64,000 bases of DNA, taken from positions 53,592 through 117,591 of the forward strand of contig JAWPHD010008247.1 of NCBI GenBank assembly GCA_037043455.1, in the 5' to 3' direction. Below the pieces are notes generated by a model. It was given only the letters and a program-made list of their open reading frames with translations, was not told where the DNA came from and did not search any database. Below are positions 11,662 to 22,360 of this stretch, one piece after another (within the stretch, counting starts at the first letter, position 1; every line of letters begins with the position of its first letter). A program made the translations under genes and the position numbers. The DNA is from Cyrtodaria siliqua (taxonomy: Eukaryota > Mollusca > Bivalvia > Adapedonta > Hiatellidae).

Positions 11662-12225
11662 TCAATTTTTTGAAGATGAATTTTCTGTAAAATGAGTTGG
11701 TTCGTTTATGCATTGATATAGTGAGAATTGTTCACAAATAGAAGCTAGTTTTCGACAGGAGTTAGCATGGTTCGTATTAAAGTTTGAATCACCAGTAATA
11801 ATTATATCGTTGATGTTTGTATCCACTGCAAGGTGGATTGAATTAATTTTCGATAATGGAATTGTGAATATTATCTGCACTGGGTGGTCTGTAAAATAAT
11901 CCGAAAAGAATGTGTTTGTGCTTCATGAAGATTTCGACCCATATATATTCAATACCTAACGGTTCAAGGTCATGCCTACGTTTGTAATGTATATTATTTT
12001 TATATAGAGTATAACGCCACCATGACTGTCACCAGTGCGTTCTTTTCTCTCAGGAGCGGAGAAGGAATTAAAAGTAAGATCATTATTTGGTGTCGATTGG
12101 TTAAGCCAAGTTTCAGAAAATGCTAGTATGTCAAATTCACTTAGCTCAGTCTGTAAGATATCACGTTTGTGAGAGATACTTTGGACATTATAGTGAACAA
12201 AAGATAAATGTTTAGAGAGGTCCAT
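11662..12225 (-). pseudogene. Decayed LINE AP-endonuclease domain
   Basis: The 5' part of the same LINE. It reads LSFVHYNVQSISHKRDILQ, then FDILAFSETWLNQST (the SETW motif carries the catalytic Glu of APE-type endonucleases), then GGVILYIK, and after a frameshift a block DIIITGDSNFNTNHANSC with the GDFN-like metal-site motif, followed by INEPTHFTEN. This domain nicks target DNA to prime reverse transcription. A frameshift lies between about 11880 and 11960, so the domain is not translatable as one piece. Confidence 0.8.
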
Positions 12226-12740
12226 TGATTCAATGATTGATGAATAGTGAGATGATGAATGACTATTGTTTGGTTCCCGGATTGGACCGGGGTTGGGATG
12301 TACGTCTCCAGAAATAATAAGGAGAATGACAAGCTAAGCAATTAATGTAGCTATAAAGAAAAAAACACATACCATGCAATGTAAACTCAATGTTTTGCAT
12401 GTGCAACTTACTAGCCGGGTAACATTTCGTACCATGAGACGAATGAGTTAATTTGTGTGAGATATGATTGGTCTCGTGGATACCATTTATCATTACAAAT
12501 GCACAACATTCGTCTTTAAAGCTCGGTAATAAAACTAACAAAGTCAATAGAATTGAAAATTTGTAAAAATGACGACATGTTCTCATGACTACAATTATTT
12601 ATCTTGCAAGTCCACCATTAAATCAACTTTTAATGGTCGAACATTTAATATATGTCTAGCTTCAAATGTTGATTGACGTACTTCTCACTTCATTTATGTT
12701 TTGACTAGAAATGCACCATGAATAATATGTTGTATACAAC
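12226..12740 (-). other. Probable 5' region of the LINE, then unassigned sequence
   Basis: Upstream of the endonuclease start a minus-strand open frame (12263-12586) runs with a hydrophobic N-terminus and Cys residues but matches nothing I recognise. It could be the LINE 5' untranslated region or an eroded first ORF. The last 150 bases before the Penelope-like fragment are featureless. Confidence 0.3.
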
Positions 12741-13937
12741 ATTTTCGTCAGTCAGATCCTAAGTTTAGTAACGTCACTGTTCACCCTGTTGAATATATAA
12801 TTTATGATAATGATGCAATCAAAAACTTTAAAATAAAAGCTAGACATATAGCAGAACTAAAGTGGATGAAAACCTAGCAGACACCATTTCCACTGGGTCT
12901 TAATGATACTATTTATCAACTAGGAAATATTTCAAAAGAGCCTCATATTGACATTTTTGCTATATGTTTCATTCGAAAGCGTAAATCTAGTCTCATGGTT
13001 GTAGATGTAATGGTAACATCAAACGGATATCACGTATTACTATGTATTTACATACTATTTTAAACGGTCTGGAAAGCACTCGATGCTTTCTTGTCTCACC
13101 TCTCTATCCATTTCTTCACTTAAGCTGATTGACGAGGAAGCAGACACAATTTTCATTAAAACAGATCCGTTATATAACACTCCTTCCATAATTCAAAATT
13201 ATACGCAGCATGTTCTCCGACCCCATACTGACAAGGAGTCTGATCACGTCAGACATTTTCTAAAAATTCTTTATCTTAATAAAGGCATTGATTTTATTGA
13301 TAGTATCTTTCGAGATAATTGTGTTGTTGATTCTAATATTTAAAAAATTCTTAAAATCCTATAATTTGTTACTAGTACGAAAAAACAATTAGAAATATGA
13401 TTTTCAACTACAACAAAATAGTGGCCTTGATATAGCAAATAACACTCCTAAGGAATGCGAGTGTAGAACATCTAAATTGTGCTGTGCTCCGGCCGGTCAT
13501 GTCATTACTGGAAATTTTGATATTATAGATAAACGTATTCGGCATTTCTTTTCTAAAGGTTTGAAGTATAGATTACCTTCTGTGATTTATTTTAATGTAT
13601 GTTGTGGTCATATCGCCCACTCCATTTAGGATTTTAGTATTAAATGGTGTCGTAGAGAACTTGCTGACCCTAACTCCCTTTCTACTTGGACAAATACTAT
13701 TTATAACATCAAAGATATCCCTATTAACTTCTACACGGCTAACCCCTCACTGCTTCGCCCTAGACCTACGTTTTCATTTCGTAAATCGGGAATCCAGGAA
13801 TTTCATAATAAGTTTGTTTTAGTTCCTGCTTATAAAGCAGCTAATAATATAAATATTGTCTGACGCCTCCATTTAATACGTCAATGTTTTATCTCAAAAA
13901 CTCGGAAGTACTAATTTGTGTACTCCAGTGCAATCTA
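12741..13937 (+). pseudogene. Penelope-like reverse transcriptase, N-terminal part (copy A, left half)
   Basis: Broken plus-strand coding sequence. Recognisable pieces are the leader 13083-13343, CDCRT/PVGHVITGNFDI-like words near 13450-13530, KGLKYRLPSVI and FNVCC near 13557-13605, DFSIKWCRREL at about 13628-13660, then PSLLRPRPTFSFRKS and EFHNKFVLVPAYKAANN near 13745-13848. The last motif corresponds to the VLVPADKAANN signature that precedes the RT palm in this family, with the Asp changed to Tyr. Multiple stops and frameshifts make it non-functional. The sequence stops at 13937 exactly at a TA where a transposon block begins, and resumes at 17570. Assignment to Penelope-like elements rests on remembered family motifs and is less certain than the RT call. 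Confidence 0.65.
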
Positions 13938-14328
13938 CACTCAAGTGATATAAAAACACAACACGGGAATTTCCGCTATATATTGTATATACTGCACACT
14001 TAATTGCACATAATATTCCAAAGAAATCCCAAGATGTTTTTTTAAAAAGAGAGTTGCAGTTAACTAGAGAAAAGACACAACTGTGATGTTGTAGACGTTT
14101 TAATCACACTACACTTTGTAACAAGAACTTCATAAATGTTGAAGTAGCTCTTTGAAAAATTGAGCTAGTTCAGTACTGTATTTAACGTAAATAGTTTGCA
14201 AAATGTTGCATCCTAAGTTTTCTCACATGATTGAGCCAAACGCGTACTCTGTGAATAATGAAACATTGAAGGAATACTATTTTCTGTATTATTTGTTGTT
14301 TTAGTATTTTTTCCAAAAGGAAAGATCT
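13938..14328. mobile_element. Tc1/mariner-type miniature element, truncated copy
   Basis: Begins cactcaagtgatataaaaac right after TA (13936-13937) and matches 17087-17477 over about 390 bp with only scattered differences. The right end, including its inverted terminus, is missing; homology ends at 14328 where a 73-bp tandem repeat begins. Confidence 0.85.
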
Positions 14329-14330
14329 TA

Positions 14331-14523
14331 GCTCGGCTGACCGAAAGTAAGGTTTAATCGAAATTATACACTATTAAGGTACCCCGGGATACGTGCGCTG
14401 TTAGCTCGGCTCACCGAAAGTAACGTTTAATCAAAATTAGACACTATTAAGGCACACCGGAATACGTGCGCTGTTAGCTCGGCTGACAGAAAATAACGTT
14501 TAATCTAAATTAGACACTATTTT
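14331..14523. repeat. 73-bp tandem repeat, about 2.7 copies
   Basis: Units start at 14331, 14404 and 14477 with gctcggctgaccgaaagtaa-like sequence and share acactattaaggyacnccgg and gtgcgctgtta. The third is truncated. Confidence 0.9.
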
Positions 14524-15480
14524 TGTTAACAGAAAGTATCGTGAATGTAAATGTTTGCCTGCTGATTGGTTATTATCGTTAACTTACACGGCCGTTACAA
14601 CAGTGAACCACTACGTGATCCCGCCTTAATTCCATTAAGCGACAGAAAAGCTTATATTAGCAGGATTTTATAACGGATATTTCGACAATAAATCAAGTTT
14701 AAAAACCCTTTTTACTGAAAAAGAATGCGATAACCAGTTGAAAATTAACTATTAAATATTTTAATCTTACAATATGAAAACTGTTTAAGCCGAAATTGAG
14801 GTTTTATTTCATACCCCAGCCAACCCCGTTTTCGCTTTTTGTAGAAGGATTGGATGGGGTATGAAAGTTAATACTCGGACCACGTAATGACACGGTAGTC
14901 CACACAATACTAATATACGAAACTCTTTACAACAAGTTGTGTGCATAAGTAAAATCACTATTAATCCAGAAACATCAGTATAATTTAGGCACAAGACATC
15001 CATGCTGTTCTCACAAATTGATTACAAAAGTGAAACATAGTTTTATTAGGTTGTGTGTGTTTATACAATGCAATAAACTCAAGACCTGCATTGTATTCGT
15101 TTTCTGTATGCATATATAGACAAGCTATATATAACTCGACGACTTGGCAGTCGAATGTTTTCATGCTGACTGTTGGCTCTTAAAGTATTTAGGCACTCTT
15201 CTGTTTTTTGACAACTACAACTAAAACAACAGTTATCAAATAATGTTCATTGACCTAATGCTTATTCTTTCTGAATAATTCATTTGGAACGGTCTGGTAA
15301 AAAACAGTTTAAGCACGTATTTTTGAAGTACAAAGAGATACTGTTAGAAGCTATTCTGTTTAATGAAAATCGGGTACTAACCCCGTGAATAGCTATAATA
15401 AACGGGTATTAACCCCGATTGACAGTAATATATGCACTTCCAAAATAACGCTACGATTTCAAACATTATGTTGATAATGG
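14524..15480. other. Unassigned intergenic sequence
   Basis: No coding similarity recognised. It holds a small inverted repeat (tttcataccccagccaac at about 14808 against ggatggggtatgaaag ending near 14867), and near 15370-15415 two gggtactaacccc-like words that look related to the array that follows. Confidence 0.5.
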
Positions 15481-15496
15481 GGATAGACATGTAAAC

Positions 15497-15965
15497 GGCT
15501 GACTCAATATAGCCTGATACCAACCCAGCGTCAGTCTGTCTATTTAATATAGACTTTTCTTAAGAAAATAAAAATAACAATACAGAAGAGGCAATTTTCT
15601 TTAATGTGATTAAAAGGCTGACTTAATATAGTCTGGTACCAACCCAGCGTCAAGCCAAATATAACGTAACCTTAATGTGATTAACGACTGACTTAATATA
15701 GTCTGGTACCAACCCAGCGTCAGTCTACCTATTTAGTATAGGCTACTTTTAGGAAAAGAAACAGTAAACAGAAAGAAGAGAAAATTAAATTCGGTGTAAT
15801 TACACGGCTGACTAAATATAGTCTGGTACCAACCCAGCGTCAAGTCAAACATTAAACAATCTTTAATATGATTAAGGGCTGATTTGAATATATCTTGGTA
15901 CTAACCCAACGTCCAGCCGTCTATAAAATAAGTAAAATATAAGCTGGTACCAACCCAGAATCCAA
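15497..15965. repeat. Higher-order array around a ggctgacttaatatagtctg core
   Basis: Six copies of a 39-bp core (ggctgacttaatatagtctg then gtaccaacccagcgtca) start near 15497, 15616, 15686, 15806, 15877 and 15935. Spacing alternates about 119 and 70 bases, so the real period is a higher-order unit of about 190 bp. In some copies the core ends are mutually inverted (gactgac at the left, gtcagtc at the right). Confidence 0.85.
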
Positions 15966-16680
15966 CGTATAGAAACAGGATTTAGTTCCGTATATACGAC
16001 ACATTAAGTATTTCTCTTGCTAATAATCTGCATAACAAAGTGACATTATTAGAATATACAGTCAGTAAAATGTAACTACCATCGTGCCACGTGAGTTACA
16101 AATATAGGAAAAATCCAATCCATATGGCAATGATTTTGAAATCTTTATCAATAATATATTGAACTAAAAACGCTATTAAAGAAATAGGTTGAGGTTTTAT
16201 AGCAACTGAAGAAGGCCCTCGGGCTGAAAACGTTTTTGCGGCAGGACATTGTTTTCCTGGTAAAATCGTTAACCTGTATACAGTGCGTATAGACAGACAT
16301 AAATACGTGCATTGTCTGTTAATTGGCTTACATTTGCAATATAAATACAAATTGATCATAAACATAAGTGTGCATAATGCAGAACTAAATAAATTCCCAA
16401 AACAAGGACACAGTGCTTGAAAACACGATATGTACTGAATGTAAACTGTTTTTTGGGATGTGTCGTAAAGCTAACATATTCAGTAGGAAAGGCGTATATA
16501 AATTTTACTACACCTATCAAACAGTATAATCTGTTACATTTCCTTCATAGAATAACAAGAACTCTGCTGTTATTTATTGTACAAATGGATTTGGTAACAT
16601 GATAAGAATGACACGGAAAGGTTATATTACCACAATACACTTTCTCTTAATTGGGGGTGTCAAAAACAATCAATGTCCCA
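15966..16680. other. Unassigned; contains a hammerhead-core-like motif
   Basis: No gene recognised. At 16206-16228 the string ctgaagaaggccctcgggct is followed by gaaa, which resembles the CUGANGA-stem II-GAAA core of hammerhead ribozymes carried by Penelope-like elements; flanking stems are not convincing. Confidence 0.3.
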
Positions 16681-16694
16681 AAAATGGGACGCTG

Positions 16695-17086
16695 GTCATT
16701 AATGGTTACATCCACATTTGATTTGTCAAATTGTAATGTACCACTCAAGATACAACTATAAGCAAAGTTTGAAAAATCTTAGTGGATACAGTTTGTCAAA
16801 AAGTGACTTAAACGCCAAAGTTGAAGGTAAAAATTATAAAGTTATCTGCCTTTTGCTTGGAGAGTCAAAGTCACATCCACATCTGCTTTGTCACGTTGCG
16901 ATATACCACCCTCGATACAACTATAAACAAAGTTTGAAAGGCGTAGTGTATACAGTTTGCGCGAAATTGACCTCAACGCAAATGTTCAAGGTAATATTAT
17001 TCAATTATCTGCCCTTTGCTTGGAGGGTCAAGGTCACTTCCACATTTGCTTTGTCACATTGCGATGTACCATCCAAGATACAACTA
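16695..17086. repeat. About 170-bp degenerate direct repeat, 2.3 copies
   Basis: Three starts of a unit with 'cacatttgctttgtcacatt gcgatgtaccat' and 'gatacaactata aacaaagtttgaaa' words (near 16710, 16880, 17038). The third copy is cut after caacta at 17086, exactly where the TA-flanked miniature element begins. Confidence 0.75.
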
Positions 17087-17569
17087 CACTCAAGTGATAT
17101 GAAAACGCAACACGGGAATTTCCGCTATATATTGTATATACTGCACACTTAATTGCACATAATATTCCAAAGAAATCCCAAGATGTTTTTTAAAAAGAAA
17201 GTTGCAGTTAACTAGAGAAAGGACACAACTGTGATGTTGTAGACGTTTTAATCACACTACACTTTGTAACAAGAACTTCATAATTGTTGAAGTAGCTCTT
17301 TGAAAAATTGAGCTAGTTCAGTACTGTATTTAACGTAAATAGTTTGCAAAATGCTGCATCCTAAGTTTGCTCACATGATTGAGCCAAACGCGTACTCTGT
17401 GAATAATGAAACATTGAAGGAATACTATTTGCTGTATTATTTGTTGTTTTAGTATTTTTTCCAAAAGGAAAGGTCTTACCTAGCCATGTACCATTCGATT
17501 AAAAGCAGCATATTGTACATACAATATATAGCGGAAATTCCCGTGTTGCGTTTTCATATCACTTGAGTG
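17087..17569. mobile_element. Tc1/mariner-type miniature element (MITE), complete
   Basis: 483 bp with terminal inverted repeats of about 55 bp that are nearly perfect: the left end starts cactcaagtgatatgaaaac and the right end finishes gttttcatatcacttgagtg. Both ends are flanked by TA (17085-17086 and 17570-17571), the target duplication typical of Tc1/mariner superfamily transposition. No transposase is encoded, so it is non-autonomous. Confidence 0.9.
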
Positions 17570-17888
17570 TACTACTGAAGATAATGTTTTTTCGAAGCAT
17601 ATCACTAAGAGCAAGATTTTCAAGGCTGGAATAGACAAAATGCAAAACAGACCCCCATTGATAAGTATAATTTGTAGACTTGAACTGATGTTTGCAGAGC
17701 CTTATCTTTTCTTCTGGATAACATCTTTATACGATACGGTAACACTATTTACCGCCAGGTTGTTGGTATTCCTATGGGTGAAATTATTGATGCCTTCAAT
17801 AATACTTCTCGGTATCTTGATGACATACTCAATATTGATAATCCGTTCTTTGCTCATATGGTTACTAACATTTATACACCAGTATTCA
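17570..17888 (+). pseudogene. Penelope-like reverse transcriptase (copy A, right half)
   Basis: Resumes the sequence interrupted at 13937: the equivalent uninterrupted stretch is visible in copy C near 34790-34850. It encodes LDNIF/RYGNTIYRQ-like words near 17715-17765, VGIPMG, then directly EIIDAFNNTSRYLDDILNID with the catalytic YLDD (near 17815). The block GTNCAPLVADLFLYCYE present in copy B is missing here, removed by a deletion between two GGGT words. Ends where the minisatellite begins. Confidence 0.7.
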
Positions 17889-20715
17889 ATGTTCAATATT
17901 CAAACACAAATCGGACTTCCATATTGCCAGCTCGGTGTTGACATTCAAACACAACTCGGAGTTCAACATTCACAGCTCGGAGTTCGACATTCAGACCAAA
18001 CTCGGATTTCAACATTGCCAGCTTGGTGTTTGACATTCAAACACAACTCGGACTTCAGCATTTCGGAGTACGACATTGCCAGAGTGCAGTTCAAAATTAA
18101 ACCAAAATTCGGAGTTCAACTTTCCCAGCTCGGAGTTCGACATTTAAACTCAAGTCCGAGTTCAACATTTCAAGCTCGGAGTTCGACATTCAAACACCCC
18201 GGAGTTCAACATTGCCAGCTTAGAGTTCGACTTTCAAGCACAACTCTGAGTTCAACTTTTCAAGCGCGGAATTCAACATTCAAACACAACTCGGAGTTCA
18301 ACATTCCCAGCTTGGAGTTAGGCACTCAAACCCAAATCGGAGTTTGACATTGCCAGCTCGGAGTTCGACATTCAAACCCAAATCGGACTTCAACATTCCC
18401 AGCTCGGAGTTCGACATTCAAACCCGTCTTGCAGTTTAACATTCAAACCCAACTCGGAGTTCAACATTCCCAGCTCTGAGCTCGACATTCAACCCCAACT
18501 CGGAGTTCAAAATTCGCAATTCCGAGTTCGACATTCAGACCCAACTCGGAGTTCAACATTTCCAGCTCGGATTTAAACATTCAAACCCAACTGGAAGATC
18601 AAGATTGCCAACTTGTAGATCGACATTCAAACCCAACTTGTCGTTCGACCTTGCCAGCTCGGATTGTACATTCAATCCCAACTAGGAGCTCAGCATTCAA
18701 AGCTCGGAGTTCGACCGTCGAATTCAGCTTGAAATTCAACATTCCCAGCTCGGAGTTTATAATTCCCAGCTCCCAGATTGATATTCAAACCCAACTCGGA
18801 GTTCAACATTGCCAGCTTGGAGTTCGACATTCAAATTTAACTCGGAATTTAACATTCCCTTCTCCTAGTTCAACATTCCCAGCTCTAAGTGCAACGTTCC
18901 CTTCTCGTATTTCGACATTCAAACCCAACTCAGGGTTCAATATTACCAGCTCGGAGTTCGACATTTAAACCCAACGGGGAATTCGACATTCATAGCTCGG
19001 ATTTCAACATTCAAACACAAGACGGAGTTCAACATTCCCAGATAAAAGTTCGGCATTCAAATCCAACCCTGAGTTCAACATTGCCAGCTCGGAGTTCAAC
19101 ATTCAAACACAATTCGGAGTTCAGCATTCCTAGCTCGGAGTTCGAAATTCAAACCCAACTCAGAGTTCAACATTGCCAGCTCGGAGTTCGACATTCGAAT
19201 CCAGCTCGGAATTCAAAATTTCCAGCTCCAAGTTCAACATTCCCAGTTCGAATTGCAACATTCCCAGCTTGGAGTTTATTATTCAAACTCAACTCAGAGT
19301 TCAACATTTCCAACTCGGAGTTCGGCATTTAAACCGAAGTCGGAGTTAGATATTCCCAGCTCGGAGTTCAACATTCATCCACAACACGGAATTCAACGTT
19401 CCAAGCTCGAATTTCGACATTCAAACCAAACTCGGAATTCAACATTCCCAGCTCGGTGTTCGACATTCAAACCAAAATCGGAGTTCGACATTCGAATCGA
19501 GCTCGGAATTCATCATTCCCAGCTCCGAGTTCAACATTCGCAACTCGGAGTTCGACATTCCAATCCAGCTCAAAATTCGACATTCCCAGCTCCGAGTTCA
19601 ACATTCCCAGCTCGGAGATCGACATTCGAACCCAGTTCGGAGATCAAGATTCCCTGCTCGGCGTTCGACATTCGACTCAAACTCGGAATTCAACATTCCC
19701 AGCTCGGATTTTGACATTCCAGCTTCGAGTTTAACATTCAAAGCCAACTCGGAGTTCAACATTGCCAGCTCCGCGTTCGACATTCGAACCAAACTCGGAG
19801 TTCTATATTGCCACATCAGAGTTCGACATTTGAACCCAGCTCGGACTTCCAAGCTCGGAGTTCAACATTCAAACACATCTCAGAGTTCAACTTTTCCAGC
19901 TCGGAGTTCGACATTCAAACCCAACTCGCAGTTCAACATTCCCAGCTCGGAGTTCGATATTCAAACCCAACTCAGAATTCGACTTTGCCAGATAGGAGAT
20001 CAACATTCAAACACAACTCGGAGTTCGACATTGCCAGCTCGGAGTTCAACATTCAAACACAAATCGGAGTTCTCATTCCCATCTCGGAGTTCGACATTCA
20101 AACCCAAATCGGAGTTCGACATTCGAATCGAGCTCGGAATTCATCATTCCCAGCTCCGAGTTCAACATTCGCAGCTCGGAATTAAACATTCCCAGCTCCG
20201 AGTTCAACATTTCCAAGCTCGAAGTTACACTATCCAGCTCGGAGATCGACATTCGGACCCAATTCGGAGTTCAGTATTCAAACACATCTCAGCGTTCAAC
20301 TTTACCAGCTCGGAGTTCGACATTCAAACCCAACTCGGAGTTCAACATTCCCAGCTCGGAGTTCGAGATTCAACCCCAACTCGGAATTCGACTTTGCCAG
20401 ATTGGAGCTCAACATTCAAACACAACTCGGAGTTCGACATTCCCAGGTCGGAGTTCGACATTCTAATGCAACTCGGAGTTCGACTTTTCCTTTTCGATTT
20501 TCGACATTTCAAGTCAACTCGGAGTTCAACATTCCGAGCTCGGAGTTCAGAATTGCCAACTCGTAATTCGACAGTCAACCCCAACTTGGAGTTCAACATT
20601 CCCAGCTTGGAGTTTAACATTCAAACAAACCTCAAATTTCAACATTCCCAGTTTGGGTTCCACATTCAAACCCAGGTCGAAGTTCGACATTCCCAGCTCG
20701 AATTTCAGCATTCAA
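17889..20715. repeat. Minisatellite of about 46 bp (two related half-units)
   Basis: Long degenerate array of alternating half-units, cccagctcggagttcgacat and caaacccaactcggagttca. Unit length varies through indels and through replacement of 'cccagct' by 'gccagct'. The long open frames across it follow from the repeat and are not supported as genes. Confidence 0.9.
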
Positions 20716-20790
20716 ACTCATTGAGTTGTTTTGAACTCCGAGCTGGTAATGTTGAACTCTGAGCTGTGTTTTAATGTCTAAAACCGAGCT
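20716..20790. repeat. Same minisatellite in inverted orientation
   Basis: Within a few bases the repeat switches to the reverse complement (ttgaactccgagctggtaat, ttgaactctgagctg). Confidence 0.8.
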
Positions 20791-20867
20791 GGGAATATTG
20801 AAAACATGAGATATAGGTTACTATAGAAACCACAGCGTCCGAGCGCAAAGGCATCATAGGTCCGCAA

Positions 20868-20990
20868 TGTACTGCAAACAAGGACATGAAAATACAATGA
20901 AAGACACAAAAAACAACAGAAAGGGTGGTGAAGACAGGGTTACCGACTTGGAACGGTCAGTAGGCAATAATTCCCACTGGTTAGCTTGAA
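20868..20990 (-). repeat. Degenerate copy of dispersed element family S1
   Basis: Shares cttggaacggtcagt and the purine/CA-rich 'gacac aaaaaacaac' stretch with 59468-59697 and the other S1 copies; heavily diverged. Confidence 0.4.
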
Positions 20991-20994
20991 TCGA

Positions 20995-22265
20995 TTTTAT
21001 ATGCGCACAATCCTCGCTATTATCCTGTCTTCAGCGCCCAAATAGACAAGACAGTGTAAACAAAACTACATCCCATCAAAAGGAATTCTATAACAATAAA
21101 GCCACATTCTGAGAAACTAATTAAAGAAACACATACAAAATAATAAAACATCTCAGGATGTATCCAGAATCGTACTGAACAACCATAGTAGTTGCAGCTA
21201 AAGCGAAAACCAATCAAGGGTACGGCCAGAAAACCCGAGGGACGAAAGATCATGCACCCACCTCCCTTAGTTGGGGTTTCAGTAGGTACAATCATAGAGT
21301 CCCAAGAGGTAGTCCAGTCATCGCACAAGTGAAAAGTGAAGCGTAATGACTGACTGTAAAAGGGTCAATTACTAAACATGCAGTGCGCTGTAAAAACAAA
21401 GGGTTACATCCTTTTCTGACGGACTTCCTGATTAAATTTCTAAAGCGGTCAGGAAACCCGTCAGACCCCTTTAACTTTCGAAGTTTATAGACCACATCTC
21501 CATAAAATGAGGGTTGTGATATGCCTAGTCGCAGAAGTGTCTTAAGGTTGGTGTTGTACTTTTCCAGCAGGCCCTCGTTGCGGCGGTAGAACTTAGAGAA
21601 AGATCTACGTAGTTTGTGATAACGAAAACCCTGCTGAAGTAGTTTACTTGTAATAACTTGATTTCGATCATTGAAGTCTGTAACATCATTACACTTACAC
21701 GCTCTATCAAATCGAATGAGCTGGGAGATATACACCCCGTATGAGATAACACGAGATACATCTCCATCCAGGTGTGGATAGTTAACGAGGTTAACACTGA
21801 AATCATCTCTCTTATCATAGATTTTAGTATGAATACAATCATTTGAAATCGAGAGATGAAGATCGAGAAATGCTGCTACTGTATCCGAACTGTTGGCTTT
21901 ATTCAACGTGAGCTCTGGTGGATAAATGTTAGTAACCATAAGAGCAAAGAACGGATTATCAATATTAAGTATGTCATCAAGATACCGAGAAGTATTATTA
22001 AAAGCATCAATAATTTCACCCTGGCTAGCAGGTGACAAACTCAACATCTCTTTCATATTCATAGCAGTACAAAAACAAATCTGCAACAAGTGGCGCACAG
22101 TTAGTACCCATAGGAATACCATCAACCTGGCGGTAAATAGTGTTACCGTATCTTATAAACCGTATCTTATAAAGATGTTGTCCAGAAGAAAAGATAAGGC
22201 TCTGCAAACATCAGTACAAGTCCACAAATCATACTTATAAATGGGGGCGTTAGTAAAGAAAGCCC
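20995..22265 (-). pseudogene. Penelope-like reverse transcriptase, C-terminal two thirds (copy B)
   Basis: The best preserved RT copy. In order on the minus strand: RYGNTIYRQ, VDGIPMGTNCAPLVADLF, a frameshift near 22030-22120, then EIIDAFNNTSRYLDDILNID with catalytic YLDD, NKANSSDTVAAFLDLHLSIS, TKIYDKRDDFSVNLVNYPHL, GVYISQLIRFDRAC, KLLQQGFRYHKLRRSFSKFY, LGISQPSFYGDVVYKLRKL and RTACLVIDPF. The frame from 22125 to 21292 is open for 277 residues and is followed by degraded 3' sequence. It is inverted relative to copies A and C and, like copy A, abuts the 46-bp minisatellite. Confidence 0.75.
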
Positions 22266-22360
22266 TGGCATTATTACAAGCTAGAAAAGTTGAACTCCGT
22301 ATTGAGTTTGAATGTCGAACTCCGAGCTGGGAATGTCGAACTCGCTGCTAACACATTAAT
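22266..22360. repeat. Inverted remnant of the 46-bp minisatellite
   Basis: Contains ttgaactccgtattgag and tgtcgaactccgagctggga in the orientation opposite to 17889-20715, directly beyond the 5' edge of Penelope-like copy B. Confidence 0.75.

Noticed and set aside
17640..20762. Plus-strand frames up to 310 codons in the 46-bp minisatellite
   Set aside because: They follow the repeat, shift frame at each indel and have no unique coding flank.
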